In this document: piece by piece, positions 44,387 through 53,836 of the stretch | Numbering within the stretch: the stretch's first letter is position 1 | How the letters are laid out: the number at the start of each line of letters is the position of its first letter | NCBI RefSeq assembly: GCF_005503555.1 | Contig: NZ_SCNG01000007.1 | Span: 1-64,000, forward strand | Direction of reading: 5' to 3' | Source: Rudaea sp. 3F27F6 | GTDB taxonomy: Bacteria > Pseudomonadota > Gammaproteobacteria > Xanthomonadales > Rhodanobacteraceae | DNA length: 64,000 bases | The notes under the pieces: model-generated | The model's database searches: none | What the model was told of the DNA's origin: nothing | The model's input: only the letters and a program-made list of their open reading frames with translations | Translations under genes and position numbers: made by a program

Positions 44387-44414
44387 GCGGGGCCGCGATT
44401 CGTCGCGGCCCCGC
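44387..44414. terminator. Strong UUCG hairpin between convergent genes
   Basis: GCGGGGCCGCGA (44387-44398) and TCGCGGCCCCGC (44403-44414) form a perfect 12-bp stem with a TTCG tetraloop. There is no long T run. It lies between the lipase stop and the end of the molybdenum enzyme operon and probably limits transcription in both directions. Confidence 0.7.
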
Positions 44415-44447
44415 GCACTTTCACACATCAGCTTCGGGGCACGCGCA

Positions 44448-44996
44448 TCAAACGTCGTTGCTGGTCAGCCCGGGCGTGGACAGCACGAGCGCCTTGACCG
44501 CTTCGTAGTAGCGCACGTAGCCGGTGCAGCGGCACAGATGCGGTTCGAGTGCGGCCGAGATCGTTTCTTCGACCTTCGCTTTTGCGACCGGCTGTTTCTT
44601 CAGGCGCTCGACGAGCACGGTCGCGGCGTTGACGAAACCGGGCGTGCAATAGCCACACTGAAAACTGTAGTGTTCGAGGAAAGCCTGCTGCACGAGCGAA
44701 GGCGCGGTCACGTCGCCTTTCGCGTTGCACTGCGCATGCCCTTCGACCGTGCGCACCGCCTTGCCGTCGAAGAAATGCGCGCCAGTGATGCAGGTGCGCA
44801 CTTCCTGCGAACCCTCGGCCGTGTCGAGGATCAACGTGCAGGCATGGCAAAGACCGAGTCCGCAACAAAGCCGCGATCCGGTGAGACCGAGGTATTCGTG
44901 AAGGAAATCGATCATCATCAATCCGTCCGGCACGTCGATCGGGCCGACTTTGCGGCCGTTGACGGTCAGACTCAACGAGCGCATCGGCAGGCTCAT
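44448..44996 (-). CDS. [2Fe-2S] subunit of a molybdenum hydroxylase
   Basis: This 182-residue electron-transfer subunit binds two [2Fe-2S] clusters. A plant-type cluster uses Cys45, Cys50, Cys53 and Cys69 (LCCGLGLCHAC). The second is bound by Cys114, Cys117, Cys155 and Cys157 (CGYCTPGF, HLCRCTGY). The ATG overlaps the stop of the large-subunit gene by four bases. It lacks a signal peptide and presumably travels with the Tat-exported large subunit, as in IorAB-type enzymes. Confidence 0.92.
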   Translation of the reverse strand: MSLPMRSLSLTVNGRKVGPIDVPDGLMMIDFLHEYLGLTGSRLCCGLGLCHACTLILDTAEGSQEVRTCITGAHFFDGKAVRTVEGHAQCNAKGDVTAPSLVQQAFLEHYSFQCGYCTPGFVNAATVLVERLKKQPVAKAKVEETISAALEPHLCRCTGYVRYYEAVKALVLSTPGLTSNDV

Positions 44997-47809
44997 GCCA
45001 GGACCCCGCGAATTTTCTCCGGCGTCACCGGCAGTTCGCTGAAGCGATGGCCGGTCGCATGCGCGATGCCGTTCACGAGTGCAGCGACGATCGGAATCAT
45101 CACCACTTCGGCAATGCCCTTCGGCGCATCGTTCGCCGATAGCGGCGGCAGGATCTCCGCCGTCTGCGTCCACACGGCGACATCGCTCGCGCGCGGCAGA
45201 CGATAGCGGTTGAAGTTCCAGCTGCCGTTGCCCGGGCCATCTTCATAAAGCGGCAGATATTCGTGCAGCGCGTGGCCGATGCCCATTGCGAGACCGCCCT
45301 GCAATTGGCCCGACACGAGCTGCGGCACGATCGGTACGCCGCACTCCATGATCGAATGATGCGCCAGCAGCTCGACCTTGCCGCTGGCGATTTCGACCGC
45401 GACCTCAACGAGCGTGCCGATCGCGCTGTAGCGGGTGACGATCGGGTTGTTGCGCTGGGCCGGCGGGTACTCGACCGCTCTGCGTTCGAGCAGATGGAAA
45501 CCGTTCGGTGTCTTCATCATCGCCTTCTTCGCCGCCGGTGCACCGGCACCGTAGCGCAGGGCAAGACCGTCGATCGGCGCGCGCACGCGCTGGCCCGCGA
45601 TGTCCCATTCGGACTCGGCCCATTGCCAACGGTTGAACACATGCACGACCGTACCGGTCACGCCGCCCTGCGCGTGCGCCTTCTTCGCCAGCTCGGCGAG
45701 CGCGAGCGGCCGCATGCCGGCACAGCTCAGCTTGCCATCGACCCAACGCGCATCCTCGGACCGCAGCGACGGCCGCGAAGCACGGCCGCCGCCCCACAAC
45801 GCCAGCGCCGCGGGCCACAGGCCGTGCTCGAAGATCAGGCGCGCCGCCGCGTCGGTGGCGTGCGAGTAGTAATAGGCGGAATTGCTCGCATCGGACGGCG
45901 AACAATACAGCGGGGTCCAACGCGGATTCGTCGCTGCGCGGTCGCTATCGGCCTCGTTCAGCGCGTGCGCATCACCGCTACTGACCATCGGCAGATCGGT
46001 CCAGTCGGTGACCGAGAAATTCGCTGCATCGGCCGGGCGCCCGAGCCGGCGCGCACAGACGACCGCCTGCGAGGTCGACATGCCGGTGCCGATCTCGGTG
46101 CCAACATGCCAGAGCGCGATGCGCCCGTCTGGCGCGATTTCGACGCGCGCGAACGCGGATTGCGCGCCGGTGCCGAAACTCTTTTGCGCGCAGCCGAAGC
46201 CGACGCCATAGCGCCAGCCCGGACGCGTCGCCTCGTACTCTTTCTTGCGTTCGGCGCGGCGCATCCACAGTGGGTGCACGCGCGCTTTCTCGAGTACTTC
46301 GCCGGCGCGCATCGCGTCGGTCGGGATCGCGCCCTGCGCATTCTTCATCCCGCCCTGAAGCACGTTGCGCAGGCGGAATTCGATCGGATCGAGTCCGAGT
46401 TCGGCGGCGATCGCGTCCATCGCCATATCCGTCGCGGCCATGCTCTGCAGACCGCCGAAACCACGCGCGGAACCGGCGTCGATCGCATGCGAGGCAATTG
46501 CCACCGCGGCCAGATCGCTCTTCGGAAAATAATAGATCGACTGCGCCTCGGCCGCGGCGGCCTTCAACACCGCCGGCGTGAGGTTGCAGCGGCCGCCCCC
46601 GTTCGCCTCGAACGTGCCCTGGAACGATTGCAGCAGGCCGCTCTTGCGGTCGACCGCGATACGGTAGCGCATGCGGAATGCGTGGCGCTTGAGCGAGGTC
46701 TGGAAGTGTTCGTAGCGGTCGTTGGCCAGGCGCACTGGACGGCCGTCTCCATAGAGCGCTGCGACGATGCCGTAGAACGGAAAGTTGCTGCGGATTTTCG
46801 AACCGAAGCCGACCGTCGAGCACGGATGCAGGAACAGCTTGTCGATCTTCATCGCGGCTTTCGCCAGCATCTCGCCAGCGCTGTCGAGGACTTCGTGCGG
46901 CGATTGCGCCGGCACGACCAGATGCAACGCGCGATTCGCCGCGTCGTACCAGCCGTTCGCGTTGTCGGCCTCGAACGCCGATGTATCGATCGATTGCGTC
47001 GCGTACTCGCGCTCGTGCACGAACCACTCGGCCGGCGGCCAGTCGAGTTCGGCGCCGATGTGCGCGGCGTGGTCCATGCCGGCCTGTTCGAGCTTGCCCT
47101 TGGCGTTCGCCTCGGGCCAGACCGGATCGTGCTTGCGATAGCCGGCCGGAAAAATCGGCATGTCCTTCAGGCTCGAATAGATATCGTCCGCATACGGCGT
47201 CTCGCCGCCGACGCGCACGAAACGGAATGTGGACCACGGATCGCGCGCGATCGGGCCGGTGATCTCGCCGTAGCGGATCGTGTCCTCGCGCAGCCTGAGT
47301 TTGTTCTTGGCGAAACGGAAACGCGCGAAATCGCGGTAGATCAGGATCGCCACGGCATGGCCGAGATAAGCCGCCGTCTTGCCGCGCGGCAGCAGCATGT
47401 CTTCGCCGTAGAACTTCGGAAACGCCAGGCCGTCGCGCGCGATGTCTTCGGCGGTGACGACGCGGTCGGGTTTCAGCTCGTCCCCGAGCGCGGAAAGATC
47501 GAAACCCTGATAGGCGCGGTCTGCCTTCGTCGTGCGCAGCACGAAAGCATGCCCCTGCTGCTGCGGCCAGTGCGGCATGTCGCGGGCACGGATGTCGCGG
47601 GCGAAAATCTTCGCACCGGTCGCCTTGGCGAGACCGTCGATGCGGAATTTCGCAGTACCATCCGCGCCATTCCAAGCGAGCGGCGTCAGCAACCGTTCTT
47701 CGAACAGCGCAGCGAAGGCCGGGCTGCCGAGCGGCGCGAGATAGACGCTGACTCCGGCGAGGACCGAAGCCTTGAGGAAGCCACGCCGTTCGGCGTCGAA
47801 GTTCCGCAT
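44993..47809 (-). CDS. Tat-exported molybdopterin subunit, xanthine dehydrogenase family
   Basis: This 938-residue large subunit of a two-subunit aldehyde or N-heterocycle oxidoreductase has a Tat signal at the N-terminus (ERRGFLKASVLAGV, Arg8-Arg9, cut near A-F-A). Molybdopterin-domain motifs follow, including GSARGFGGLQSMAATDMAMD, VEIAPDGRIALWHVGTEIGTGMSTSQAV and SGQLQGGLAMGIGHALHEYL. A likely catalytic Glu lies near the C-terminus. There is no FAD subunit, no cytochrome c gene and no XdhC-like chaperone beside it. The electron acceptor is therefore unknown, and the substrate cannot be told. Confidence 0.88.
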   Translation of the reverse strand: MRNFDAERRGFLKASVLAGVSVYLAPLGSPAFAALFEERLLTPLAWNGADGTAKFRIDGLAKATGAKIFARDIRARDMPHWPQQQGHAFVLRTTKADRAYQGFDLSALGDELKPDRVVTAEDIARDGLAFPKFYGEDMLLPRGKTAAYLGHAVAILIYRDFARFRFAKNKLRLREDTIRYGEITGPIARDPWSTFRFVRVGGETPYADDIYSSLKDMPIFPAGYRKHDPVWPEANAKGKLEQAGMDHAAHIGAELDWPPAEWFVHEREYATQSIDTSAFEADNANGWYDAANRALHLVVPAQSPHEVLDSAGEMLAKAAMKIDKLFLHPCSTVGFGSKIRSNFPFYGIVAALYGDGRPVRLANDRYEHFQTSLKRHAFRMRYRIAVDRKSGLLQSFQGTFEANGGGRCNLTPAVLKAAAAEAQSIYYFPKSDLAAVAIASHAIDAGSARGFGGLQSMAATDMAMDAIAAELGLDPIEFRLRNVLQGGMKNAQGAIPTDAMRAGEVLEKARVHPLWMRRAERKKEYEATRPGWRYGVGFGCAQKSFGTGAQSAFARVEIAPDGRIALWHVGTEIGTGMSTSQAVVCARRLGRPADAANFSVTDWTDLPMVSSGDAHALNEADSDRAATNPRWTPLYCSPSDASNSAYYYSHATDAAARLIFEHGLWPAALALWGGGRASRPSLRSEDARWVDGKLSCAGMRPLALAELAKKAHAQGGVTGTVVHVFNRWQWAESEWDIAGQRVRAPIDGLALRYGAGAPAAKKAMMKTPNGFHLLERRAVEYPPAQRNNPIVTRYSAIGTLVEVAVEIASGKVELLAHHSIMECGVPIVPQLVSGQLQGGLAMGIGHALHEYLPLYEDGPGNGSWNFNRYRLPRASDVAVWTQTAEILPPLSANDAPKGIAEVVMIPIVAALVNGIAHATGHRFSELPVTPEKIRGVLA

Positions 47810-47981
47810 GCCCTACCCCGACAATCTAATGTCTTCGCGTTTCCGCCCCACGACGCGGAAGCCACACCCGGAAGCTCCACGCTAACCGATGGGATCGCCG
47901 GATTTATGACACGCCGGCACAGTTCACCGCATGGCGGCGAAATCAGCGCCGGCAATCATGTTGAAGCCGTTCCCGCAGCGG

Positions 47982-48281
47982 CTATTTCGCTGCGTTCGCG
48001 CAGAACTTGTCGAAGGCTTCCGCGCTGTTGTCGAAGGCCTTCTCTTTCGCCAGTTCCCACGGTCGCTCGCATTTGTTCGTCGCGGCGCACCAGGTATAGC
48101 CTGCGGACGGAATGCAGCCGTGAGCGTCGCGATCCGAACCGGGCGGCTGCGACGGCGGTGCCGGCAGCAGCGCCGGTGAGGCCTTTTCGGCCTGCGTCGG
48201 TTTCGCGGCATCCGGACTGGACTGTGAGCAGGCCGCGAGCGCGGCGATCAACAACAAGCCTGCGAGAGATCTGCGGTACAT
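47982..48281 (-). CDS. Small lipoprotein of unknown function
   Basis: This 99-residue protein starts at ATG after AGGAG. The signal ends in a lipobox (ALAACS, Cys18). A Pro/Ala-rich linker leads to a C-terminal module GCIPSAGYTWCAATNKCERPW ending with FCANAAK. Its Cys (four in the module) probably pair; similar short Cys modules are found in other exported proteins. It is next to class II DAHP synthase, with nine bases between the stop at 48291 and this start, so it may be co-transcribed. Confidence 0.68.
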   Translation of the reverse strand: MYRRSLAGLLLIAALAACSQSSPDAAKPTQAEKASPALLPAPPSQPPGSDRDAHGCIPSAGYTWCAATNKCERPWELAKEKAFDNSAEAFDKFCANAAK

Positions 48282-48290
48282 CTGCGTCTC

Positions 48291-49673
48291 CTACCGGGGT
48301 GAGTGTGCGCCGCCACGCTTGCGCACGATCAGCATTGCGATTTCGAGCGACTGCTCGTAGTTCAAGCGCGGGTCGACAGTGGACTTGTAGGCGCGTGCGA
48401 GATCGGTTTCGGTCAGGTCGCGCGCACCGCCGAGACACTCGGTGACGTTCTCGCCGGTCAGTTCCAGATGCACGCCGCCGAGCCGCGTGCCGCAAGCGGC
48501 GTGGATATCGAAAGCATGATCGAGTTCGGCACGGATGTTCTCGAAGCGCCGGGTCTTCACTCCGCTCGGCAAGGTTTCGCCGTTGCCGTGCATCGGATCG
48601 CAGCACCAGAGCACACGCTTGCCTTCGGCTTTGACCGCCTTGAGATGCTGCGGCAGTTCGGCTTCGACCTTGGCCGCACCCATGCGTGTGATCAAGGTCA
48701 GGCGGCCCGGTTCGTTGTGCGGATCGAGCGCGTCGATGGTACGCAGCAGTTGGTCCGGCTTCACGCCGGGACCGACTTTCAGGCCCATCGGGTTGCGGAT
48801 ACCGCGGCAATATTCGACGTGCGCGCCGTCGAGCTGGGCGGTGCGCATGCCGATCCACGGGAAATGCGTCGACAGGTTGAACCAGCCCGGGTTGCGCGGC
48901 ACCTGCCGCGTCTGCGCCGCCTCGTAGTGCAAGAGCAATGCTTCGTGCGAGGTATAGAAATCCACTTTCTGATACGACGGCGACTCACCGGCGAGTGTCT
49001 CCATGAAACGCACCGACTCGCCGATCGACTCGACCATGCGCTGGTACTCGTCCTGCAGCGGAGAGTGTTTGACCCAGGCAAGATCCCAATACTCGGGGTG
49101 ATGCAGATCGGCAAAGCCGCCGTCAATCAGCGCGCGCACGAAGTTCATGGTCAACGCGGAGCGCGAATGCGCATCGATCAGGCGCATCGGATTCGGCTCG
49201 CGCGCGACCGCGGTGAACTCCGGACCGTTGACGATATCGCCGCGATAGCACGGCAAGGTCACGCCGTCGCGCGTTTCAGTGTCGGCGGAACGCGGTTTGG
49301 CGTATTGGCCGGCAAAGCGGCCGACGCGCACGACCGGCAGTTTCAGTCCGTGCACGAGCACGAGGCTCATCTGCAGCAGGACCTTCAATCGATTCGAGAT
49401 GATCGGCGAGGTGCAGTCGGCGAAGCTCTCGGCACAATCTCCGCCCTGCAGCAGGAAGCCTCGCCCTTCGCTCGCTTCGGCCAGTTTGCGCTTGAGCGCG
49501 AGCACCTCCCACGACGTGACCAGCGGCGGCAGTTCGCGCAATTGGCCGACGGCGCGATCGAGCGCGGCTGCGTCGGCGTAGGCCGGCTGCTGCACGGCGG
49601 TACGTGCCTGCCACGACGACGGCTTCCAATCGTCCGGCTGGGGTGTTGTTGCTTCGCGGATTGTCGCCGCCAT
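48291..49673 (-). CDS. aroG: Class II 3-deoxy-7-phosphoheptulonate (DAHP) synthase
   Basis: This enzyme joins phosphoenolpyruvate and erythrose 4-phosphate as the first step of aromatic amino acid synthesis. The 460-residue type II enzyme shows LLQGGDCAESFADC (metal-binding Cys), RVGRFAGQYAKPRS, NFVRALIDGGFADLHHP, GMRTAQLDGAHVEYCRGIRN, RMGAAKVE, WCCDPMHGNGE and GGVHLELTGENVTEC. The start could be ATG at 49673 or 49709; neither has a clear ribosome site. Confidence 0.93.
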   Translation of the reverse strand: MAATIREATTPQPDDWKPSSWQARTAVQQPAYADAAALDRAVGQLRELPPLVTSWEVLALKRKLAEASEGRGFLLQGGDCAESFADCTSPIISNRLKVLLQMSLVLVHGLKLPVVRVGRFAGQYAKPRSADTETRDGVTLPCYRGDIVNGPEFTAVAREPNPMRLIDAHSRSALTMNFVRALIDGGFADLHHPEYWDLAWVKHSPLQDEYQRMVESIGESVRFMETLAGESPSYQKVDFYTSHEALLLHYEAAQTRQVPRNPGWFNLSTHFPWIGMRTAQLDGAHVEYCRGIRNPMGLKVGPGVKPDQLLRTIDALDPHNEPGRLTLITRMGAAKVEAELPQHLKAVKAEGKRVLWCCDPMHGNGETLPSGVKTRRFENIRAELDHAFDIHAACGTRLGGVHLELTGENVTECLGGARDLTETDLARAYKSTVDPRLNYEQSLEIAMLIVRKRGGAHSPR

Positions 49674-49827
49674 GGTTCTGTCGCCGATCGAGGAGGGGCT
49701 GAGCATCATGCCAGATCGGACGGCAGAACTTTAGCGGACCGCCGTAGCGGTGGCGGTGATAGCGTCACCGGAGCTGCTTGCCCAACCCGACAACTAGCCG
49801 CGACGAACGCCGCGGCTTGCCCGGAAC

Positions 49828-50340
49828 TTAGCGCTTGCGGAATCCCGCCCACACGGCGCCGGCGCCGAGGGCGACGAACGAAACCAGGGTCCAGAACGGC
49901 ATGGCGAAGCCGAGGAAGGTCCAGTTGATCTCGGCGCAGTCGGCGTGGCCGGTAAACGCCTGCTGGATCGTCTTGCTCCAGGCGTATTTCAACGAATAGT
50001 TCTGCACCCAGTAGTTCCAGCCCGGCGCGCATCCGGCGAGCGGATTCGGCGGCTGCTGCTGCACCCACAAATGGTAGCCCGCGATGGCAATGCCGGCGCA
50101 AGCACCGAGCAGCACCAGCAAGGCGTAGTTACGACGCCCCGTAGCTTTCGGATTGTGCAGAGCGCCGATCAGGAAGAAGACGCCCATGGCGATGACCGCG
50201 ATGCGCTGGAAGATGCACAGCGGGCAAGGCTCGATGCCGAGGTCGAACTGCACGTAGTAAGCGTAGCCGAGCAGAGCCGCGCAGACGATGAATCCGGCGA
50301 AGTACTGGGCTCGGTAGGACCAGGCGAAAGGATTGAGCAT
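49828..50340 (-). CDS. dsbB: Disulfide bond formation protein DsbB
   Basis: DsbB reoxidises periplasmic DsbA and passes electrons to quinone. The 170-residue inner-membrane protein has four membrane segments. Its periplasmic Cys pairs are EPCPLCIFQRI (CPLC, near residues 38-41) and AGCAPGW with GHADCAEI. ATG at 50340 is chosen because it precedes the first membrane segment and gives the usual length. The open frame continues upstream through the rplQ terminator and is not coding there. Confidence 0.93.
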   Translation of the reverse strand: MLNPFAWSYRAQYFAGFIVCAALLGYAYYVQFDLGIEPCPLCIFQRIAVIAMGVFFLIGALHNPKATGRRNYALLVLLGACAGIAIAGYHLWVQQQPPNPLAGCAPGWNYWVQNYSLKYAWSKTIQQAFTGHADCAEINWTFLGFAMPFWTLVSFVALGAGAVWAGFRKR

Positions 50341-50403
50341 GGACGACTCCGGAATGATGTCCCTCGAAAGACCGCCAGCGTCCCGCGATGTTCCGCTGAC
50401 CAT

Positions 50404-50436
50404 AAAAAAAGCCCCGACGCGGACGCCGGGGCTTTT
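50404..50436. terminator. Terminator of the ribosomal-protein/alpha operon
   Basis: AAAAGCCCCG (50407-50416) pairs with CGGGGCTTTT (50427-50436), loop ACGCGGACGC. On the - strand the stem is followed by seven T. It lies 23 bases after rplQ. Confidence 0.9.
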
Positions 50437-50458
50437 CGTATTTTCGTTGCCGTGGTGC

Positions 50459-50845
50459 TTATTCTTCGGTCGCGGCCGCATCCGCGCGCGGGCGGTCGAC
50501 CAGTTCGACGTAGGCCATCGGCGCGTTGTCGCCGACGCGGTTGCCGCACTTGAGGATGCGCGTATAGCCGCCCTTGCGCTCGCGGTAACGCGGGCCGAGT
50601 TCGACGAAGAGCTTGCCGACGGCGACCTTGTCGCGCAGACGCGCGAACGCGAGGCGGCGGTTGGCGACGCTGTCGACCTTGGCCAGCGTGATCAGCGGCT
50701 CGGCGACGCGGCGCAGTTCCTTGGCCTTCGGCAGCGTGGTCTTGATCAGCTCGTGCTTGATGATCGACGCGGCCATGTTCTTGAACATCGCTTCGCGATG
50801 CGAGCTGGTGCGATTGAGCTTGCGGCCCGATTTCATGTGACGCAT
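50459..50845 (-). CDS. rplQ: Large-subunit ribosomal protein L17
   Basis: This 128-residue protein has the conserved N-terminus [20 protein letters not shown] and the ITLAK / [11 protein letters not shown] region. It is the last gene of the alpha operon, followed by a strong terminator. It is separated from rpoA by 198 bases that contain a palindromic repeat, which is unusually long for this junction. Confidence 0.97.
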   Translation of the reverse strand: MRHMKSGRKLNRTSSHREAMFKNMAASIIKHELIKTTLPKAKELRRVAEPLITLAKVDSVANRRLAFARLRDKVAVGKLFVELGPRYRERKGGYTRILKCGNRVGDNAPMAYVELVDRPRADAAATEE

Positions 50846-50963
50846 AAATTTTTCCTCTGTCTGTTGTTATGGAAACTCGCCGATCTACGATCGAGCTCCG
50901 CGGATTAAACCGCTTGTTATGTATATCGTTTCGGCTTAGCGGCGCCGAATACCGCTTTACAGG

Positions 50964-51032
50964 GATTCGAGATCCGGATTCGTGATTCGCAGAGCGAGGC
51001 CCTTCCAAATCTCGAATCGCAAATCCCGAATC
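50964..51032. repeat. Palindromic GATTCGAGAT repeat between rpoA and rplQ
   Basis: GATTCGAGAT (50964-50973) is inverted at ATCTCGAATC (51009-51018), with further GGATTCG and CCCGAATC pieces on each side. It belongs to the same family as the repeat at 57891-57972 and the coding insertion at 16961-16988. Confidence 0.75.
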
Positions 51033-51043
51033 TCCGTCTTACA

Positions 51044-52042
51044 TCAATTCATCTGCATACCGTGCTGCAGGCCCGACGGCGGCCAATTCTCGAGCTTCAT
51101 GCCGAGCGAGAGGCCGCGCGTGAACAGTACGTCCTTGATCTCGGTCAGCGACTTCTTGCCGAGGTTCGGCGTCTTCAGCAGCTCGACTTCGGTGCGCTGC
51201 ACGAGGTCGCCGATGTAGTAGATGCTCTCGGCCTTCAGGCAGTTCGCCGAACGCACGGTGAGTTCGAGATCGTCGATCGGACGCAGCAGCACCGGATCGA
51301 CGCCGGCCTTGTCGGTCTTCGCTTCGGCGGTCTCGCGGCGGGTGAAGTCGCCGAAGATCGTGAGCTGGTCGAGCAGCGTTTCCGCGGCCTTGCGCACGGC
51401 TTCTTCCGCTTCGACCGTACCGTTGGTCTCGATGTCGAGCACGAGCTTGTCGAGGTCGGTGCGCTGTTCAACGCGCGCGCTGTCGACTTCGTACGCCACG
51501 CGGCGGACCGGGCAGAACGACGCGTCGAGCTGCAGGCGGCCGATCGGACGGCTTTCATCGTCAGGACGGCGGCGCGAGGTGGCCGGCTGGTAGCCGATGC
51601 CGCGCGCGACCTTCAGGCGCATGTTCAGCGCGATGTCCTTGGTCAGATGGCAGATCACGTGTTCGGGATTGACGATCTCGACGTTGTGGTCGACCTTGAT
51701 GTCGGCGGCCGTGACCACGCCCTTGCCCTTCTTCGCGAGGGTCAGAGTGGTTTCGTCGAGGTTGTGCAGGCGCAGGGCGACGTCCTTGAGGTTGAGCAGG
51801 ACTTCGATCACGTCTTCCTGCAGACCTTCGAGCGTCGTGTATTCGTGCAGCACGCCGTCAATTTCGACTTCGACGATCGCGGCGCCAGGAATGGACGACA
51901 GTAGAACGCGACGCAGCGCGTTACCGAGCGTATGGCCGAAGCCCCGCTCCAGAGGTTCGACCGAAACCTTGGCGCGGTTTGCGCCAAGTTGTTCTACATG
52001 CAGGCCGCGCGGGCGCAGGATGGTAGTAGGCGAATTTGCCAT
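51044..52042 (-). CDS. rpoA: RNA polymerase alpha subunit
   Basis: This 332-residue subunit has the N-terminal assembly domain ([28 protein letters not shown]) and the C-terminal domain ([41 protein letters not shown] in parts). That domain binds UP elements and activators. It sits between rpsD and rplQ, as in the E. coli alpha operon. Confidence 0.98.
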   Translation of the reverse strand: MANSPTTILRPRGLHVEQLGANRAKVSVEPLERGFGHTLGNALRRVLLSSIPGAAIVEVEIDGVLHEYTTLEGLQEDVIEVLLNLKDVALRLHNLDETTLTLAKKGKGVVTAADIKVDHNVEIVNPEHVICHLTKDIALNMRLKVARGIGYQPATSRRRPDDESRPIGRLQLDASFCPVRRVAYEVDSARVEQRTDLDKLVLDIETNGTVEAEEAVRKAAETLLDQLTIFGDFTRRETAEAKTDKAGVDPVLLRPIDDLELTVRSANCLKAESIYYIGDLVQRTEVELLKTPNLGKKSLTEIKDVLFTRGLSLGMKLENWPPSGLQHGMQMN

Positions 52043-52158
52043 GAACTACGCTCTCCGTAAGGTGTGAGGGAATGCGACTATGTTTGTGCAAAATGCGGTG
52101 CTTTCAAGCTCACCGCAGAGCGTGCCGGGATGCCCCCGGCGCGCTGTGATAACGTCAA

Positions 52159-52791
52159 TTACTTCGAGTACAACTCGACGATCAGCGACTCGTTGATGTC
52201 GCTCGGCAGGTCCGAACGCTCCGGCAGCGCCTTGAGCGTACCGGCGAACTTGTTCGCGTCGACTTCGAGCCAGCCCGGAGCGAGATCCATTTCCTGCGAC
52301 AGGGTCAGCGCTTCCTTGATGCGCAACTGGCTGCGCGACTTCTCGGTGACCGTGATCTGGTCGCCCGCCTTGACCGCGTAGGACGGCAGGTTGACCTTCT
52401 TGCCGTTGACTTCGATCGACTTGTGCGCAACCAACTGGCGCGCCTGGGCGCGCGTCACCGCGAAACCCATGCGATAGACGATGTTGTCGAGACGCGCTTC
52501 GAGCGCGCGCAACAGGTTCTCGCCGGTGTTGCCCTTGGTCTTCGAAGCCTTGACGTAGTAGTTGCTGAACTGACGCTCGAGCAGACCGTAAATGCGCTTG
52601 ACCTTCTGCTTCTCGCGCAGCTGCACCGCGTAGTCCGACAGACGCGACTTCTTCGCGCCGCCGGCGCCGTGCTGGCCGGGCTTCTGCTCGAGCTTGCACT
52701 TCGAGTCGAGGGCGCGCGCAGCGCTCTTGAGACTGAGGTCGGCGCCTTCGCGGCGCGCGAGCTTACAGGTGGGACCGATATAACGTGCCAT
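52159..52791 (-). CDS. rpsD: Small-subunit ribosomal protein S4
   Basis: This 210-residue protein ([19 protein letters not shown] ...) has the S4 RNA-binding region ([20 protein letters not shown]). In E. coli, S4 is the translational repressor of the alpha operon. It is followed by rpoA after 116 bases. Confidence 0.98.
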   Translation of the reverse strand: MARYIGPTCKLARREGADLSLKSAARALDSKCKLEQKPGQHGAGGAKKSRLSDYAVQLREKQKVKRIYGLLERQFSNYYVKASKTKGNTGENLLRALEARLDNIVYRMGFAVTRAQARQLVAHKSIEVNGKKVNLPSYAVKAGDQITVTEKSRSQLRIKEALTLSQEMDLAPGWLEVDANKFAGTLKALPERSDLPSDINESLIVELYSK

Positions 52792-52877
52792 GAAATTCTT
52801 CTCTTCTTTGCGAGTCCGGCCACACGTGGCCGATTCTGTGATTTTAGCGATCGGTCGATCGCATCAGACTCTGGTGG

Positions 52878-53270
52878 TTAGACGCGGCGCTTCTTGGGAG
52901 GACGGCAGCCGTTGTGCGGGATCGGAGTGACGTCGATGATGTTGGTCACCTTCACGCCGATGTTGTTAAGCGAACGCACGGCCGATTCGCGACCCGGGCC
53001 CGGGCCCTTGATGCGCACTTCAGCCGTCTTCACGCCGTATTCCTGCGCGACGCGGCCGGCCTTCTCCGCCGCAACCTGGGCGGCGAACGGGGTCGACTTG
53101 CGCGAACCGCGGAAACCCGCGCCGCCCGCGGTCGCCCACGACAGCGCGTTGCCCTGGCGATCGGTGATCGTCACGACGGTGTTGTTGAACGAAGCCTGCA
53201 CGTGGACGATCGCGTCGGTGACGACGCGCTTGGCTTTCTTCTTGGTCTTGGAAGCGACCGGCTTATTCAT
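52878..53270 (-). CDS. rpsK: Small-subunit ribosomal protein S11
   Basis: This 130-residue protein shows [40 protein letters not shown] and the C-terminus [18 protein letters not shown]. It begins 17 bases after rpsM. Confidence 0.98.
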   Translation of the reverse strand: MNKPVASKTKKKAKRVVTDAIVHVQASFNNTVVTITDRQGNALSWATAGGAGFRGSRKSTPFAAQVAAEKAGRVAQEYGVKTAEVRIKGPGPGRESAVRSLNNIGVKVTNIIDVTPIPHNGCRPPKKRRV

Positions 53271-53287
53271 GAGTCAAGGTTTCCTGA

Positions 53288-53647
53288 TTAATTCTTCTTG
53301 ATCGCGCGGCGCGGACCCTTGCGCGTACGCGCATTGGTACGCGTGCGCTGACCGCGCACGGGCAGGCCGCGACGATGGCGCAGGCCACGGTACGTACCGA
53401 GGTCCATCAGGCGCTTGATACTCATGCCGACTTCGCGGCGCAGGTCGCCTTCGACCACGAACTTGCCGACTTCGGCACGGAGCTTCTCGACCTCGGCCTC
53501 GGTCAGCGACTTGATCTTGGTCGCCGGATTCACGCCGGCGGACACACAGATCTGCTTCGACCGCGTGCGGCCGACACCGTAAATGCTTTGCAGTCCGATC
53601 ACGACGTGCTTCTGGACCGGCAGGTTGACACCCGCAATACGCGCCAT
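53288..53647 (-). CDS. rpsM: Small-subunit ribosomal protein S13
   Basis: This 119-residue protein shows [34 protein letters not shown] and the basic tail [20 protein letters not shown]. It is the first gene of the alpha operon. No rpmJ lies between it and secY; a possible internal promoter does. Confidence 0.98.
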   Translation of the reverse strand: MARIAGVNLPVQKHVVIGLQSIYGVGRTRSKQICVSAGVNPATKIKSLTEAEVEKLRAEVGKFVVEGDLRREVGMSIKRLMDLGTYRGLRHRRGLPVRGQRTRTNARTRKGPRRAIKKN

Positions 53648-53836
53648 CTTTATATCTCCAAAACGGGTCAGAGCGCCCTCGGGCGCAGTGAACTGGTAAT
53701 TCTAACTGGTTTTTCACTTTACCGGAAGCCCAACCGGCCGCCGATATTGAACTTTTTGACTTTCTTGCCGAGAAACTGCGCGTCGGGGACCGGTATTTGG
53801 GCTCATTCCAACCCAGAACTCGTCCCCCGCCGACAC
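53648..53836 (-). promoter_or_regulatory. secY-rpsM junction with possible internal promoter
   Basis: These 189 bases hold no rpmJ gene. On the - strand TTCCGG (53726-53721), a 17-base spacer and TAGAAT (53703-53698) form a possible promoter with a good -10. A GCGCC/GGCGC hairpin (53672-53685) follows in the leader of rpsM. This could give the alpha operon its own transcript and a target for S4 control. Confidence 0.4.

Noticed and set aside
30147-47809. Prophage or integrative element covering the accessory region
   Set aside because: No integrase, phage structural gene, tRNA target or direct-repeat ends were seen. Gene content is metabolic and regulatory.
45263-48445. About 1060-codon + strand open frame
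   Set aside because: It is wholly antisense to the molybdopterin subunit and lipoprotein genes, with Arg-rich low-complexity translation and no recognisable domain.
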